In this document: one piece after another, positions 9,042 through 17,852 of the stretch
How positions within the stretch are numbered: the stretch's first letter is position 1
Layout: each line of letters begins with the position of its first letter
Source of the DNA: Lachnospiraceae bacterium
GTDB lineage: Bacteria > Bacillota > Clostridia > Lachnospirales > Lachnospiraceae
Assembly: GCA_016286035.1 (NCBI GenBank)
Contig: JAEERY010000050.1
Span: 1-64,000 of the forward strand
DNA: 64,000 nt
Reading direction: 5' to 3'
Notes under the pieces: model-generated
What the model was told of the DNA's origin: nothing
What the model saw: the letters and a program-made list of their open reading frames with translations, nothing else
Databases searched by the model: none
Position numbers and translations under genes: made by a program

Positions 9042-9722
9042 ATGGAAAATTACATGCAGGACGCATTTCTTCCTTTAAGAGATGTTGTATTCAAAACTCT
9101 AAGACAGGCTATACTGACCGGAGAATTAAAACCCGGCGAAAGGCTAATGGAGATACACCTTGCAAACAAGCTCGGAGTTTCGAGAACCCCCATAAGAGAG
9201 GCCATAAGACAGCTCGAGCTTGAGGGACTTGTCATCATGGTACCCAGAAAAGGTGCCCAGGTTGCCAGCATTACCGAAAAAAGCCTAACGGATGTTCTCG
9301 AAGTAAGACTAGCTCTTGAAAAACTCGCAGTGGAACTTGCCTGCAAACGCATAACGTATGAACAGAAAGAGATCCTGAACGAAAAAAGGCTCGCTTTTGA
9401 AGATCTTGCGGGAACGGATGATGCGGGAATGATAGCAAAAGCCGATGTCGAATTCCATGATGCCATATTTGATGCTACGGGAAACATGAGACTCGGTCAG
9501 ATGGTAAACAACCTCGCCGAGCAGATGTACAGGTATCGTTTCGAATACATAAAGGACAAGGACGGTCACCAGAAGCTGGTCGAGGAGCACAGAAGGATCT
9601 GTGATGCCATAGTAAACGGCGATATGGAAGCTGCCACAAAGGAGATCTCTGCACACATCAAGAACCAGGAGGCCTCAATAGTCAGCAGGATACGCTCTGA
9701 AAAGGATAAGGCAAATGACTGA
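9042..9722 (+). CDS. GntR-family transcriptional regulator, FCD/FadR subfamily
   Basis: DNA-binding regulator of 226 residues. The N-terminal winged helix (about 10-78) contains GELKPGERLMEIHLANKLGVSRTPIREAIRQLELEGLV. The C-terminal FCD effector domain (about 85-215) has typical features: LEVRLALEKLAVELA, the metal/ligand-region residues in DVEFHDAIFDATGN, and HRRICDAIVNGD with EISAHI. It lies 33 nt after ispE and overlaps the next gene by 8 nt. The palindrome at 8082-8107 is a good candidate for its own operator. The ligand (carboxylic acids are common in this family) cannot be read from sequence. Confidence 0.93.
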   Translation: MENYMQDAFLPLRDVVFKTLRQAILTGELKPGERLMEIHLANKLGVSRTPIREAIRQLELEGLVIMVPRKGAQVASITEKSLTDVLEVRLALEKLAVELACKRITYEQKEILNEKRLAFEDLAGTDDAGMIAKADVEFHDAIFDATGNMRLGQMVNNLAEQMYRYRFEYIKDKDGHQKLVEEHRRICDAIVNGDMEAATKEISAHIKNQEASIVSRIRSEKDKAND

Positions 9723-10146
9723 AAATGTTCTTATATCCATCAAAGGCCTGCAGATAGGCAAAGACTCATCCCCCGAAAGCATAGCCGATGAATACAAGGG
9801 TCGCTATTTTTTCCGCGATGACAAACAGTATCTTATGTACAACGAGGATCACGGAAACGGTGAAGAAATGACCAAATGTCTCATAAAGATCGGCTTTAAC
9901 GACGTTATCGTAACAAAACGCGGTGCCGTAAATGTTGAGATACCGTTTCGTGTCGGGACCAAAAAGTTTGTAAACTACGATACTCAGTTCGGAGGCTTCA
10001 CTTTAGGCTTTAAAACAAAGAACATCTCCCGTATCGAGACCGATAACACGATGGAGATCCATATAGACTATTGTTTGGACATGAACTACGAATATATGGC
10101 TGACTGCCATATCAGCATAATGGTAAGAGAAAAGGAACCGCTATAA
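9715..10146 (+). CDS. DUF1934 beta-barrel protein (YwiB-like)
   Basis: A 143-residue protein with the DUF1934 pattern: VLISIKGLQ at the N-terminus, YKGRYFFRDDKQYLMYNE, KIGFNDVIVTKRGAVNVEIPF, FGGFTLGFKTKNI, and IDYCLDMNYEYMADCHISIMV at the end. The family forms a small lipocalin-like barrel; its function is not established. It overlaps the gntR end by 8 nt, implying translational coupling, and its stop lies inside the operon terminator. Confidence 0.85.
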   Translation: MTENVLISIKGLQIGKDSSPESIADEYKGRYFFRDDKQYLMYNEDHGNGEEMTKCLIKIGFNDVIVTKRGAVNVEIPFRVGTKKFVNYDTQFGGFTLGFKTKNISRIETDNTMEIHIDYCLDMNYEYMADCHISIMVREKEPL

Positions 10147-10159
10147 CGGTTCCTTTTTT
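10131..10159. terminator. Bidirectional terminator after DUF1934 / pyrD
   Basis: AAAGGAACCG (10131-10140), 6-nt loop, CGGTTCCTTT followed by a T run to 10159. On the minus strand the hairpin is followed by TTTTCTCTTA, so it can also end the pyr transcript. Confidence 0.85.
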
Positions 10160-10172
10160 AATAACATATGTT

Positions 10173-11078
10173 TTATTTGACACATCCTATGATCTCATGG
10201 ATATCTTCTATCTTATTCTTATCAAGAAATGCCTCAATACCGTCAACCAGCTCTTCTGTAAGATAAGGATTAACGAAATTCATGGCTCCTGCGGCTACCG
10301 CTGTCGCCCCCGCCATCATGAATTCGATGGCATCTTCGGCATTTGCGATACCTCCCATGCCTATGATAGGTATCTTTACGGCATTTGCACACTGATATAC
10401 CATCCTTACCGCAACAGGCTTTATCGCGGGTCCCGACATACCGCCCGTCTTGTTTGCAAGCACGAACTTTCTTCTGTTTATATCGATTTTCATTCCGGTT
10501 ATCGTATTTATCAGTGATATCGCATCCGCACCTCCCGCTTCCGCAGCACGTGCCATCTCGGTGATATCGGTGACATTGGGGCTTAGCTTCATTATGACGG
10601 GTTTCTTTGCGATATCCTTTATCCTCTTTGTGATATCAAATACCGACTCGGCTTTCTGTCCGAATGCTATCGCGCCTTCCTTGACATTGGGACATGAGAT
10701 GTTTATCTCCATCATATCCACATTTTTATCATTTAATCTCTCAACGACCTCAAGATAATCCGAAACGGATTTCCCGCAGACATTCACAATAACGTTGGTA
10801 TCATAATCCTTTAAAAACTCAAGATCTCTCTCAATAAACACGTCAACACCTGGATTCTGAAGTCCTATGGCATTTAACATACCTCCGTACACCTCAGCTA
10901 TCCTGGGGGTGGGATTTCCTGGCCACGGTACATTTGCAACACCTTTTGTGACTACTCCGCCCAGTCTGTTAAGGTCGACAAACTCACCGTATTCCATTCC
11001 CGAACCGAAAGTACCCGATGCGGTCACAACGGGATTCTTAAATTCCACTCCGGCTATATTTACACTTGTTTTTGCCAT
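10173..11078 (-). CDS. pyrD: Dihydroorotate dehydrogenase B, catalytic subunit
   Basis: Oxidises dihydroorotate to orotate, passing electrons through PyrK to NAD. FMN-binding TIM barrel of 301 residues. Substrate loops are ASGTFGSGMEYGEFVDL and NAIGLQNPGVD. The active-site region NISCPNVKEG contains the catalytic Cys typical of class 1 enzymes, and the phosphate site is IPIIGMGGI with NAEDAIEFMMAGATAVAAG. Its ATG overlaps the pyrK TAA by one base (TAATG), with GGGAGGTGAT upstream inside pyrK, so the two subunits are translationally coupled. Downstream partner of pyrC and pyrK. Confidence 0.96.
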   Translation of the reverse strand: MAKTSVNIAGVEFKNPVVTASGTFGSGMEYGEFVDLNRLGGVVTKGVANVPWPGNPTPRIAEVYGGMLNAIGLQNPGVDVFIERDLEFLKDYDTNVIVNVCGKSVSDYLEVVERLNDKNVDMMEINISCPNVKEGAIAFGQKAESVFDITKRIKDIAKKPVIMKLSPNVTDITEMARAAEAGGADAISLINTITGMKIDINRRKFVLANKTGGMSGPAIKPVAVRMVYQCANAVKIPIIGMGGIANAEDAIEFMMAGATAVAAGAMNFVNPYLTEELVDGIEAFLDKNKIEDIHEIIGCVK

Positions 11079-11857
11079 TATATCATCACCTCCCTGCTGT
11101 CAAATACGGGACCGTCTGTGCATATCCTCGTGTTGTTGACATGGCTGTGATGATCCACTTCCTTTGTTGTGCATACACAGCCCAGACACGCTCCGACACC
11201 GCATGCCATGCGCTCTTCAAGCGATATATAGGCTTCAATTCCTCTGGGTTCCGCCCAGTTTTTTATCCCTCTTAACATCGGCATGGGACCGCATGCATAT
11301 ATTATATCAGGATTTAATTTGTTGTTTTCGAGTGCATCGATGACATTTCCTTTTGTTCCAAGGCTTCCGTCCTCGGTGGCAACATATACGTCAGCATACT
11401 GTTCAAGCTCTTCCAAAAGGAAAGTATCGCTGTTTCTGTATCCGATAACGCAGCTTACCTTCTCCGCGCAGTCACTCAGCTTCTTTGCAAGCTCTAAGAT
11501 CGGCGGTATTCCTATGCCTCCGCCCATAAGCAGAGCATGTTTTCCTGTGGCTTTTTCATAAGGAAAACCGTTTCCCAGTACTCCAAGGAGAGCGACTCTC
11601 CTTCCTGCCTGGTAATGTGAGAACTGTCTTGTGCCCTCTCCCGCGATCCTGTAAACAAGTCTTATGGCTGTTTTGTCACGATTGACCTCGCAGATGCTTA
11701 TCGGTCTTGGAAGCAATGCTGACTTATCCGAGGTGAACAATCCGACAAACTGTCCCGGGTTTGCATCTTTTGCCAGATCCGTCTCTATCCACATGCTGTA
11801 GATATCAGCAGATATCTCTTCACTTCTTATAACAAATCCGTATGCTTTCTTCTTCAT
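11078..11857 (-). CDS. pyrK: Dihydroorotate dehydrogenase B, electron-transfer subunit
   Basis: Iron-sulfur flavoprotein that moves electrons from PyrD to NAD. The FAD-binding motif RPISICEV is near residue 51, the NAD-binding GGGIGIPPILELAKKL follows, and the C-terminal [2Fe-2S] site has Cys at about 219, 224, 227 and 246 (CGVGACLGC with RICTDGP). ATG 11857 (MKKKAYGF) is chosen over an upstream in-frame ATG because it matches the family start; its ribosome site (AGG) is weak. Lies between pyrC and pyrD in the operon. Confidence 0.95.
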   Translation of the reverse strand: MKKKAYGFVIRSEEISADIYSMWIETDLAKDANPGQFVGLFTSDKSALLPRPISICEVNRDKTAIRLVYRIAGEGTRQFSHYQAGRRVALLGVLGNGFPYEKATGKHALLMGGGIGIPPILELAKKLSDCAEKVSCVIGYRNSDTFLLEELEQYADVYVATEDGSLGTKGNVIDALENNKLNPDIIYACGPMPMLRGIKNWAEPRGIEAYISLEERMACGVGACLGCVCTTKEVDHHSHVNNTRICTDGPVFDSREVMI

Positions 11858-11921
11858 GTTTGTTATACCTGTTCTTTCTATATATTGTATGTTCAATTAT
11901 AATAATTGCAAGATATTGCTG

Positions 11922-13205
11922 TCAGATGTTGTTATATACCACTTTACCTGAACTTATTGTTAGTGCAATTTTACCACCGAATTCATGCCCCAAAAACGGG
12001 CTGTTTTTCGATTTAGACATCGTTTTTTCATACTTCCATGATGTCTTTTCGTCAAAAACAACAACATCTGCTATTTCGTTTTTTGCAAGTTTTCCTGCAT
12101 TTATTTTATATAATCTTGCAGGATTTAGGCTCATCTTGCAAAAAACTTTCATCCAGGAAATTCCGTTTTCCCTGACTAAAACATCATAAATGATCGGCAG
12201 AGAGGTCTCTAAACCGAGTATTCCGCTCGGAGCATTTGTGATCTCCTTTTCTTTTTCCTCAGGAGCGTGAGGAGCATGATCGGTTGCTATAAAATCGATC
12301 GTATCATCTTTGATCGCATCTATTATCGCCCTTCTGTCCTCATCTGTTCTGAGAGGAGGGTTCATTTTTGCATTTGTTTTGTATTCTATGGCCGCTTCTT
12401 CGGTTAAAGCTATATGATGCGGCGTAGCTTCAGCATATATGATCTGTTCACCGGTACATCTTTTCTTTGCCTGTCTTATAAGATCGAGCGTCTCTTTTGC
12501 TGAAATATGCTGTATATTGATCTTTGCACCTGTTTTTATCGCAAGCTCGATATCTCTTTTTACCATTGATATCTCGGCCATCCTGTCGCTTCCGCCTATC
12601 CCGTAATGGTCTGATGCCTTTCCGTGATTAACGCCGTTATTTTCTATATATGAAGGATCTTCCTCGTGAAAACTCAGCACAGCGTCATTTTTAGCAGCCT
12701 CATTCATAGCCTTTATGACAAGATCCTCATCCATTATGGGAACACCGTCATCGGTAAATCCAATAGCACCAAGGCTCTTTAAACCGCTAAAATCCGTCAG
12801 TTCCTTTCCCTGCATGCCCTTTGTTATATTTGCGCAGGTATATACATGTATATCAGTCTGTTTTGCTTTATCAAGGATGTATTCAAGCGTTTCCGGAGTA
12901 TCTACTGTCGGTTTTGTGTTTGCCATTAATATAACAGATGTTACCCCACCGGCAGCGGCACATTTTGCTCCGCTTAGTATATCCTCCTTGTATGTGAATC
13001 CAGGATCCCTGAAATGAACGTGGATATCCACAAGTCCGGGGCCCACTATACATCCCGTACAGTCATAGATCTCATCATTTTCAGACACAGAAACATCGAT
13101 ATTTGGCTCTATCTGTGCTATTTTGTCATCTTTTATGAGGACATCTGCGATCATGTCCGTGTTTGTGTAAGGGTCTATCACCCTTCCGTTTTTTAGCAGT
13201 ATCAT
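11922..13205 (-). CDS. pyrC: Dihydroorotase
   Basis: Zinc amidohydrolase that cyclises carbamoyl-aspartate to dihydroorotate. The metal ligands are visible in GLVDIHVHFRDPG (about 57-69), the bridging-Lys region, INIQHISA, EATPHHIAL and the catalytic Asp in ATDHAPH. 427 residues, the class I (PyrC/allantoinase-like) length. First gene of the pyrC-pyrK-pyrD set, about 65 nt before pyrK. Divergent from plsC across a short region with a palindrome. The remaining pyrimidine genes are not in the window. Confidence 0.95.
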   Translation of the reverse strand: MILLKNGRVIDPYTNTDMIADVLIKDDKIAQIEPNIDVSVSENDEIYDCTGCIVGPGLVDIHVHFRDPGFTYKEDILSGAKCAAAGGVTSVILMANTKPTVDTPETLEYILDKAKQTDIHVYTCANITKGMQGKELTDFSGLKSLGAIGFTDDGVPIMDEDLVIKAMNEAAKNDAVLSFHEEDPSYIENNGVNHGKASDHYGIGGSDRMAEISMVKRDIELAIKTGAKINIQHISAKETLDLIRQAKKRCTGEQIIYAEATPHHIALTEEAAIEYKTNAKMNPPLRTDEDRRAIIDAIKDDTIDFIATDHAPHAPEEKEKEITNAPSGILGLETSLPIIYDVLVRENGISWMKVFCKMSLNPARLYKINAGKLAKNEIADVVVFDEKTSWKYEKTMSKSKNSPFLGHEFGGKIALTISSGKVVYNNI

Positions 13206-13206
13206 A

Positions 13207-13235
13207 TTGTCTCCTATAAGCTCTTGCGATATAAT
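13207..13235 (+). promoter_or_regulatory. Sigma-A promoter of plsC
   Basis: TTGTCT (13207-13212), 17 nt, TATAAT (13230-13235), about 60 nt upstream of the plsC start. Confidence 0.6.
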
Positions 13236-13239
13236 TACA

Positions 13240-13255
13240 TTGTCCTAAAGGACAA
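13240..13255. promoter_or_regulatory. Palindrome between divergent pyrC and plsC
   Basis: TTGTCCTAAAGGACAA: 7-bp arms around AA. It sits at the predicted plsC transcription start and in the pyrC upstream region, so it could be an operator for either gene. The regulator is unknown. Confidence 0.4.
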
Positions 13256-13293
13256 ATACCGGCCGTATTAGCGCCGTTTTTATGGAGTATACA

Positions 13294-14028
13294 ATGATCC
13301 GTTTAATCATATTGCTGATAGTTATTTTTCTGTTCTTAACTCTTTCGTTTCCCATTATCATATACGAAGCAATACTTGGTAAGATAAATCCTGCCAAAAG
13401 AGATAAAAGCGCTCTTGGCTGGGCAAAATGGGCATTCGGAGTTGTCGTCTTTATCTCAGGTACCAAGATTACCGTAAAGGGCGTTGAGAACATACCCACT
13501 GACAGAAGCGTATTATATATAGGAAATCATCAGAGTTATTTCGATATAATAATCAATTATCTTTATGTTCCCAGACCCACAGGCTTTATATCAAAAAACG
13601 AGGTGGAGAAAGTTCCTTCCCTCAGGGTATGGATGCGCTATCTCAGATGTCTTTTCATGGACAGAAAAGATCTCAAGCAGAGTATGGGGATCATTTTGAA
13701 AGCGATCGATTACATTAAAGAAGGGATCAGTATCTTTATCTTCCCCGAAGGAACACGTGCCAAGAACGAGGACGAAATGCTCCCGTTTAAGGCAGGCAGC
13801 TTTAAGATTGCAACAAAGAGCGGCTGTGAGATCGTTCCTGTTTCGATAAACAACTCTGCAGCGGTTTTTGAAAACCAGTTTCCAAAGCTTAAAAAGGCTC
13901 ATGTAGTACTCGAATACGGCAAGCCCATCCCAACCAAGGATCTTGACAAGGAGCAGCTTAAGGCTCTTCCCGAGCTTGTACGCTCCCAGATCGTTAAAAT
14001 GCACGCCGATAACAAAGCATTGGTATGA
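13294..14028 (+). CDS. plsC: 1-acyl-sn-glycerol-3-phosphate acyltransferase
   Basis: Acylates lysophosphatidic acid to phosphatidic acid at the membrane. An N-terminal membrane helix (about 2-25) is followed by the acyltransferase motifs NHQSYFD (78-84) and FPEGTR (about 150-155), with IPVSINNSAAVFEN-type sequence afterwards (here VPVSINNSAAV). The ATG at 13294 is preceded by GGAG at proper spacing, whereas an in-frame ATG at 13282 lacks a ribosome site. Product is 244 residues. Ends tail-to-tail with murF with only 2 nt between the stops and no visible terminator. Confidence 0.93.
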   Translation: MIRLIILLIVIFLFLTLSFPIIIYEAILGKINPAKRDKSALGWAKWAFGVVVFISGTKITVKGVENIPTDRSVLYIGNHQSYFDIIINYLYVPRPTGFISKNEVEKVPSLRVWMRYLRCLFMDRKDLKQSMGIILKAIDYIKEGISIFIFPEGTRAKNEDEMLPFKAGSFKIATKSGCEIVPVSINNSAAVFENQFPKLKKAHVVLEYGKPIPTKDLDKEQLKALPELVRSQIVKMHADNKALV

Positions 14029-14030
14029 TA

Positions 14031-15431
14031 TCAGCTAAGTTTGCTTAAAAAATCCACGACTGAGGCAAAATTCATACCATGGGATGCTTTAACAAGTATG
14101 GTATCGCTCTCTTCCAGCATGGAAGGGAGTCTTTTTTTGAGTTCATCAACAGTCTCAAAATAGGATATGCTCTGCATCTCGCACATAAGAGAACCCATTG
14201 CAGCCTCATACATACTCTTTGAATTTTTTCCGACCAAGGCAAGAACCTCAATGCCTTTTGATACCGCATAGGCACCTGTTTCTCTGTGTATCTCTTCAGA
14301 ACGCTCACCCAGCTCGTACATGTCGCCGAGTATGGCAACCTTTCGTCCGTTCGCGGTGCTTAAAAGATCTATGGCCGCCCTCATTGATGCTCCGTTTGCA
14401 TTGTAGCAGTCATCGATTATCAGATATCTTCCGGTATCTATCACATTTGATCTTCCGGGAAGCGACTTTGTCTCCTCTATGCCTTTTGATATCTCATCAA
14501 ATGTCAGCCCGTATATCTTTCCTACCGCCGCAGCTTCAAGTGCATTGCCGACCATATGCGCACCGGGCATGCTTATATGTACCTTTCCGCACTCTTTTTC
14601 ACCGATATTTATATTCATCGTAAATGTAGAGCCGTAGACACCCGATACTTTTACATCCTCGGCATAGACATCCTGTTCTTTTGCTCCGCACCTTAAAGGT
14701 TTCTTTCCGTGAACCTCTCCTATAGTCGCAAGTTTGTCATCAAGGCCGTTGAGCACAACATATCCTTTGGGATCCATATATTCAAAGCACTCGGTCTTTG
14801 CCTTTAAGACTCCGTCCCTGTCTCCTAAGAATTCAAGATGACATTCACCGATATTTGTGAACACAACGGTATTGGGTCTTACCAGTTTCGCAAGTCTTTT
14901 CATCTCACCGAAATCGCTGATCCCCATCTCGAGGACCGCAATGTCGATATCCGAAGTCAGTCTCAATATCTCAAGGGAAAGGCCCAGAAGATTGTTATGA
15001 TTTCCCAGCCCCTTCATAACACGGTATTTCTGTGAGAGCACTCCTGCCACAAGTTCCTTTGTGCTGGTCTTGCCAACACTTCCAACGATACCAACTGTTA
15101 TTATATCCATCTTTTCCCTGTAATAAGATGCGATATCGATAAGGGCTTTCAAACTGTCATCAACCTTTATACAGGGGCATGTGACATCCTTCGGAACCTT
15201 TTCACACACAATGGCCATTGCGCCTTTTTCAATGACCTGGGGGATGAAATCATGTCCGTCAACTCTCTCACCCTTATAAGCCACAAAGATGTAATTCATC
15301 TTCACTTCTCTGGAATCAAGGACCACGCCCTCAGGCCTTAAATTGCTGTATTCTTCAATTGTTTTGCCCTTTGGCAGATATATTTCACCGCCGCAGGCAT
15401 CTACTGCATTTATTAATTCCAAATTTAACAT
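14031..15431 (-). CDS. murF: UDP-N-acetylmuramoyl-tripeptide:D-alanyl-D-alanine ligase
   Basis: Adds D-Ala-D-Ala to the UDP-MurNAc-tripeptide, completing the cytoplasmic peptidoglycan precursor. Mur ligase of 466 residues. The N-terminal domain has DSREVKMNYIFVAYKGERVDGHDF, the ATP loop is GIVGSVGKTSTKE (about 113-125), and the central domain has GISDFGEMKRLAKLVRPNTVVFTNIGECHLEFLG. The C-terminal domain begins IIDDCYNANGASM. It follows ddl by 14 nt, so the maker of D-Ala-D-Ala and its user are in one transcript. Confidence 0.96.
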   Translation of the reverse strand: MLNLELINAVDACGGEIYLPKGKTIEEYSNLRPEGVVLDSREVKMNYIFVAYKGERVDGHDFIPQVIEKGAMAIVCEKVPKDVTCPCIKVDDSLKALIDIASYYREKMDIITVGIVGSVGKTSTKELVAGVLSQKYRVMKGLGNHNNLLGLSLEILRLTSDIDIAVLEMGISDFGEMKRLAKLVRPNTVVFTNIGECHLEFLGDRDGVLKAKTECFEYMDPKGYVVLNGLDDKLATIGEVHGKKPLRCGAKEQDVYAEDVKVSGVYGSTFTMNINIGEKECGKVHISMPGAHMVGNALEAAAVGKIYGLTFDEISKGIEETKSLPGRSNVIDTGRYLIIDDCYNANGASMRAAIDLLSTANGRKVAILGDMYELGERSEEIHRETGAYAVSKGIEVLALVGKNSKSMYEAAMGSLMCEMQSISYFETVDELKKRLPSMLEESDTILVKASHGMNFASVVDFLSKLS

Positions 15432-15445
15432 TTTAAGTTTCCGTA

Positions 15446-16480
15446 TTATCTGCTCTTTCTGTTTAGAGCCATCATTGCTATCTTGTCTATGAGCTGTTCA
15501 AAACTCATGCCGATGGCATTGGCTTCCTGGGGGATCAGAGATGTACTGGTCATTCCAGGAAGCGTGTTTGCTTCCAGACAATAGATCTTTCCACCATCTG
15601 ACATTATGAAATCCATTCTTGCATAATCACGCAGTCTTAATGCCTTAAATGCTCTCTCGGCATACATCTGCATCTCTTTTGTCTTGTTGTCGTCTATATT
15701 GGCAGGGCATGTCTCAACAGTGGCTCCCGCCTGATATTTGTTCTTGTAGTCGTAAAATCCCGAAAGAGGAGCTATCTCTATAACAGGGAGCGCTTTTCCT
15801 TCGATAACACCAACAGAAAACTCTCTTCCCTTTATATATTCCTCAACGATGACCTCGTCATCATACTTAAATCCCTCAAGGATCGCTGCTTCATAAGCGT
15901 TCTCTTCATGAACTATGGTAACGCCGACACTCGAACCGCCACAGCATGATTTAACGACACAGGGATATCCCACAGTGTTAGAAGTGTCATCGCCTTTATA
16001 TATATGCACGCCTTTGGGAGTGGTTATACCATTGTATGCCATAACCTCCTTTGCCATGCCCTTGTTAAGGCAGACTGCGGAACTTAAAGTATCGGTTCCC
16101 GTATAACATATGCCCTCAAGGTCAAATGCCGCCTGGATCTTTCCGTTCTCGCCGTTTTCTCCGTGAAGAGCCATAAATACAACATCAGCTTCCTTGCACA
16201 GCTTAATGACATTGGGTCCGAAAAAACCAGTGTATGAGGGATCCCTGAGTGCCTTCACGGCTTCTATGTCAGGGTTGTCCTCCTTTATGGCCTCTATCTT
16301 TGCACTCCAGTCTATATCCTTGTCAAACAGACCGTTAGTATCGCCCTCATAACCCATATACGGGTCTATTATAATCGCTTTATGTCCGTTCTTTTTCAAT
16401 GCACCATAAACATTTTTACCTGTGGCAAATGACACATCTCTTTCTGTGCTCGTTCCACCGGCAAGTACCAGTATTTTCAT
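15446..16480 (-). CDS. ddl: D-alanine--D-alanine ligase
   Basis: ATP-grasp ligase forming the D-Ala-D-Ala dipeptide for peptidoglycan. 344 residues. N-terminus VLAGGTSTERDVSFATG, catalytic region MALHGENGENGKIQAAFDLEGICYTG, ATP-binding PCVVKSCCGGSSVGVTIV, and C-terminal YARMDFIMSDGGKIYCLEANTLPGMTSTSLIPQEA with metal-binding Glu/Asn. Its ATG overlaps the preceding lipoprotein's TGA (ATGA), with GGAGG inside that gene, so the two are translationally coupled. murF follows. Confidence 0.96.
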   Translation of the reverse strand: MKILVLAGGTSTERDVSFATGKNVYGALKKNGHKAIIIDPYMGYEGDTNGLFDKDIDWSAKIEAIKEDNPDIEAVKALRDPSYTGFFGPNVIKLCKEADVVFMALHGENGENGKIQAAFDLEGICYTGTDTLSSAVCLNKGMAKEVMAYNGITTPKGVHIYKGDDTSNTVGYPCVVKSCCGGSSVGVTIVHEENAYEAAILEGFKYDDEVIVEEYIKGREFSVGVIEGKALPVIEIAPLSGFYDYKNKYQAGATVETCPANIDDNKTKEMQMYAERAFKALRLRDYARMDFIMSDGGKIYCLEANTLPGMTSTSLIPQEANAIGMSFEQLIDKIAMMALNRKSR

Positions 16481-17745
16481 TGTTTTTCCTCCGGTTTTGT
16501 ATTATCAACGCCCTCAGAGCCCGTCACAAAGACCAGCTTTGACAAGGTCTTGATGTCTTTATCATATCCCGGCATGAGATCCTTCATATCCGGGTTGAAT
16601 CCGTATAGATAATGCATATGATCGGTGCGTGTCTGTAAATATTCATCACCTGAAAGGATATAATCGGCAAAAGCACATGCCATCAGGTGTGCAAAGCCCG
16701 CATCCATTCTGTTGTCAATAACATCCGTAGACACATAAAAAGGATTCGTATCAGCTTCTTTTGCCGTCGAATATGCCTCATTAAGGTATTCAGACACTAT
16801 CTGATTGCATCTGTCATGATCACTGATATTTCTGGATCTTAAATAGATCATATCCGCAATGAACGCAAAATCCGAATACTTTTCGTCATGTGAACAGTCT
16901 CTGTCGTATTCTTCCGCGCCCTTTCGGTATCTGTTTTGGCCTGTCGCTCTGTTTAATGAGGCATCAGCCATATATAAAGCAAGCGGATCGGCTCTGTCAG
17001 CGTATTCCATACAGGAATCGTATATCCGTATCGAAGCATCCAGATATCCGTCAACTTCGTTTGGTTCTATATCTCCGTATACACAGTAATAATCAGCAAA
17101 AACGGCACTGGCTAAAAGTCTGTCCGATATATGATCCCACATGCCCGAAGTATCGATCAGAGAGATCTCTTTATTTAAGGCTTCCTTCATACTTTTATTG
17201 ATATAAGCCCAATCCACGTAATCATCATGCATTTCTGAAGCAAGCAGCATGACAGATATCCTGTAATAGTTACTTACATCATCGTCAGACTCAAGGCTTT
17301 TAAGCTTATCTGTGAGCGCAAGATAGTTTTCATCCTTTACGCCTTTTTTTATATCTATACTTTTGTCTGTATAAGGATCATCGATGATGATCTCATATTT
17401 GCCCGTTGCGGAAAGTGATGTAAATTCTCCGCAAAGAACTTCTTTTCCCAATGAACCTATATTCTTAAGCTCGCCTGTAAAGACCTTATCACCGGTCTTT
17501 GAGTTTTTTACCCAAAATGAGCCGCTTTTACACTCACCCGTAACATAAAAGATCTTTCTTTCATCAGGCTCATATCCCGATTCATACACAAAGATATCCG
17601 CAGTATATGTATCCGTATCTTCAATAAAAGCCGCAGGTTCTACAGGCTCCTCATATGTTTCTTCTTTCCCGCTACAGCCCGAAAGAAGACAAAATGCGAG
17701 CATCGCACAAAAGACATATGGGTATTGTCTTCCAATATGAACCAT
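16477..17745 (-). CDS. GH9-like lipoprotein without recognisable catalytic motif
   Basis: Predicted lipoprotein of 422 residues with lipobox LLSGC (Cys24). Residues about 50-115 resemble the N-terminal Ig-like domain of family 9 cellulases (ESGYEPDERKIFYVTGE, TGDKVFTGELKNIG, GEFTSLSATGKYEIII). The rest is helical and resembles a GH9 barrel (MADASLNRATGQNRYRKGAEEY; FADYILSG, then MHYLYGFNPDMKDLMPG, which corresponds to the GH9 HYLLGxNP region). The usual DAGD motif and the C-terminal NE acid are not seen and the protein is short, so it is probably not an active cellulase. First gene of an operon with ddl and murF (4-nt overlap), hinting at a cell-envelope role. The family assignment is by eye. 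Confidence 0.6.
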   Translation of the reverse strand: MVHIGRQYPYVFCAMLAFCLLSGCSGKEETYEEPVEPAAFIEDTDTYTADIFVYESGYEPDERKIFYVTGECKSGSFWVKNSKTGDKVFTGELKNIGSLGKEVLCGEFTSLSATGKYEIIIDDPYTDKSIDIKKGVKDENYLALTDKLKSLESDDDVSNYYRISVMLLASEMHDDYVDWAYINKSMKEALNKEISLIDTSGMWDHISDRLLASAVFADYYCVYGDIEPNEVDGYLDASIRIYDSCMEYADRADPLALYMADASLNRATGQNRYRKGAEEYDRDCSHDEKYSDFAFIADMIYLRSRNISDHDRCNQIVSEYLNEAYSTAKEADTNPFYVSTDVIDNRMDAGFAHLMACAFADYILSGDEYLQTRTDHMHYLYGFNPDMKDLMPGYDKDIKTLSKLVFVTGSEGVDNTKPEEKQ

Positions 17746-17777
17746 ATGTTATCCTCACCTTCATAACCAACATTATA

Positions 17778-17806
17778 ATTCTATCAAATTAGGGTTTTAC
17801 TGACAA
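17778..17806 (-). promoter_or_regulatory. Sigma-A promoter of the lipoprotein-ddl-murF operon
   Basis: Minus strand TTGTCA (17801-17806), 17 nt, TAGAAT (17778-17783), about 35 nt ahead of the lipoprotein start and directly after the upstream terminator. Confidence 0.6.
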
Positions 17807-17811
17807 CCGAC

Positions 17812-17845
17812 AAAAAGAGGATGAACGCATCAAAACGCTCATCCT
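17812..17845 (-). terminator. Intrinsic terminator after calcium-loop protein gene
   Basis: Minus-strand hairpin with 10-bp arms AGGATGAGCG and CGTTCATCCT (one G-T pair) followed by CTTTTTGTC. Confidence 0.8.
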
Positions 17846-17852
17846 TCTTAGT

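Noticed and set aside
9722-10146. DUF1934 gene as a second transcription factor
   Set aside because: The sequence shows a small beta-barrel pattern and no DNA-binding motif.
13256-13281. GC-rich hairpin ending in TTTTT before plsC as a terminator or attenuator
   Set aside because: Only about 4 bp can pair and the T run is short; it probably forms no stable structure.
16477-17745. GH9-like gene as a frameshifted cellulase pseudogene
   Set aside because: The frame is intact from the lipobox to a stop coupled with ddl, and no leftover catalytic-domain fragment is found in other frames nearby.
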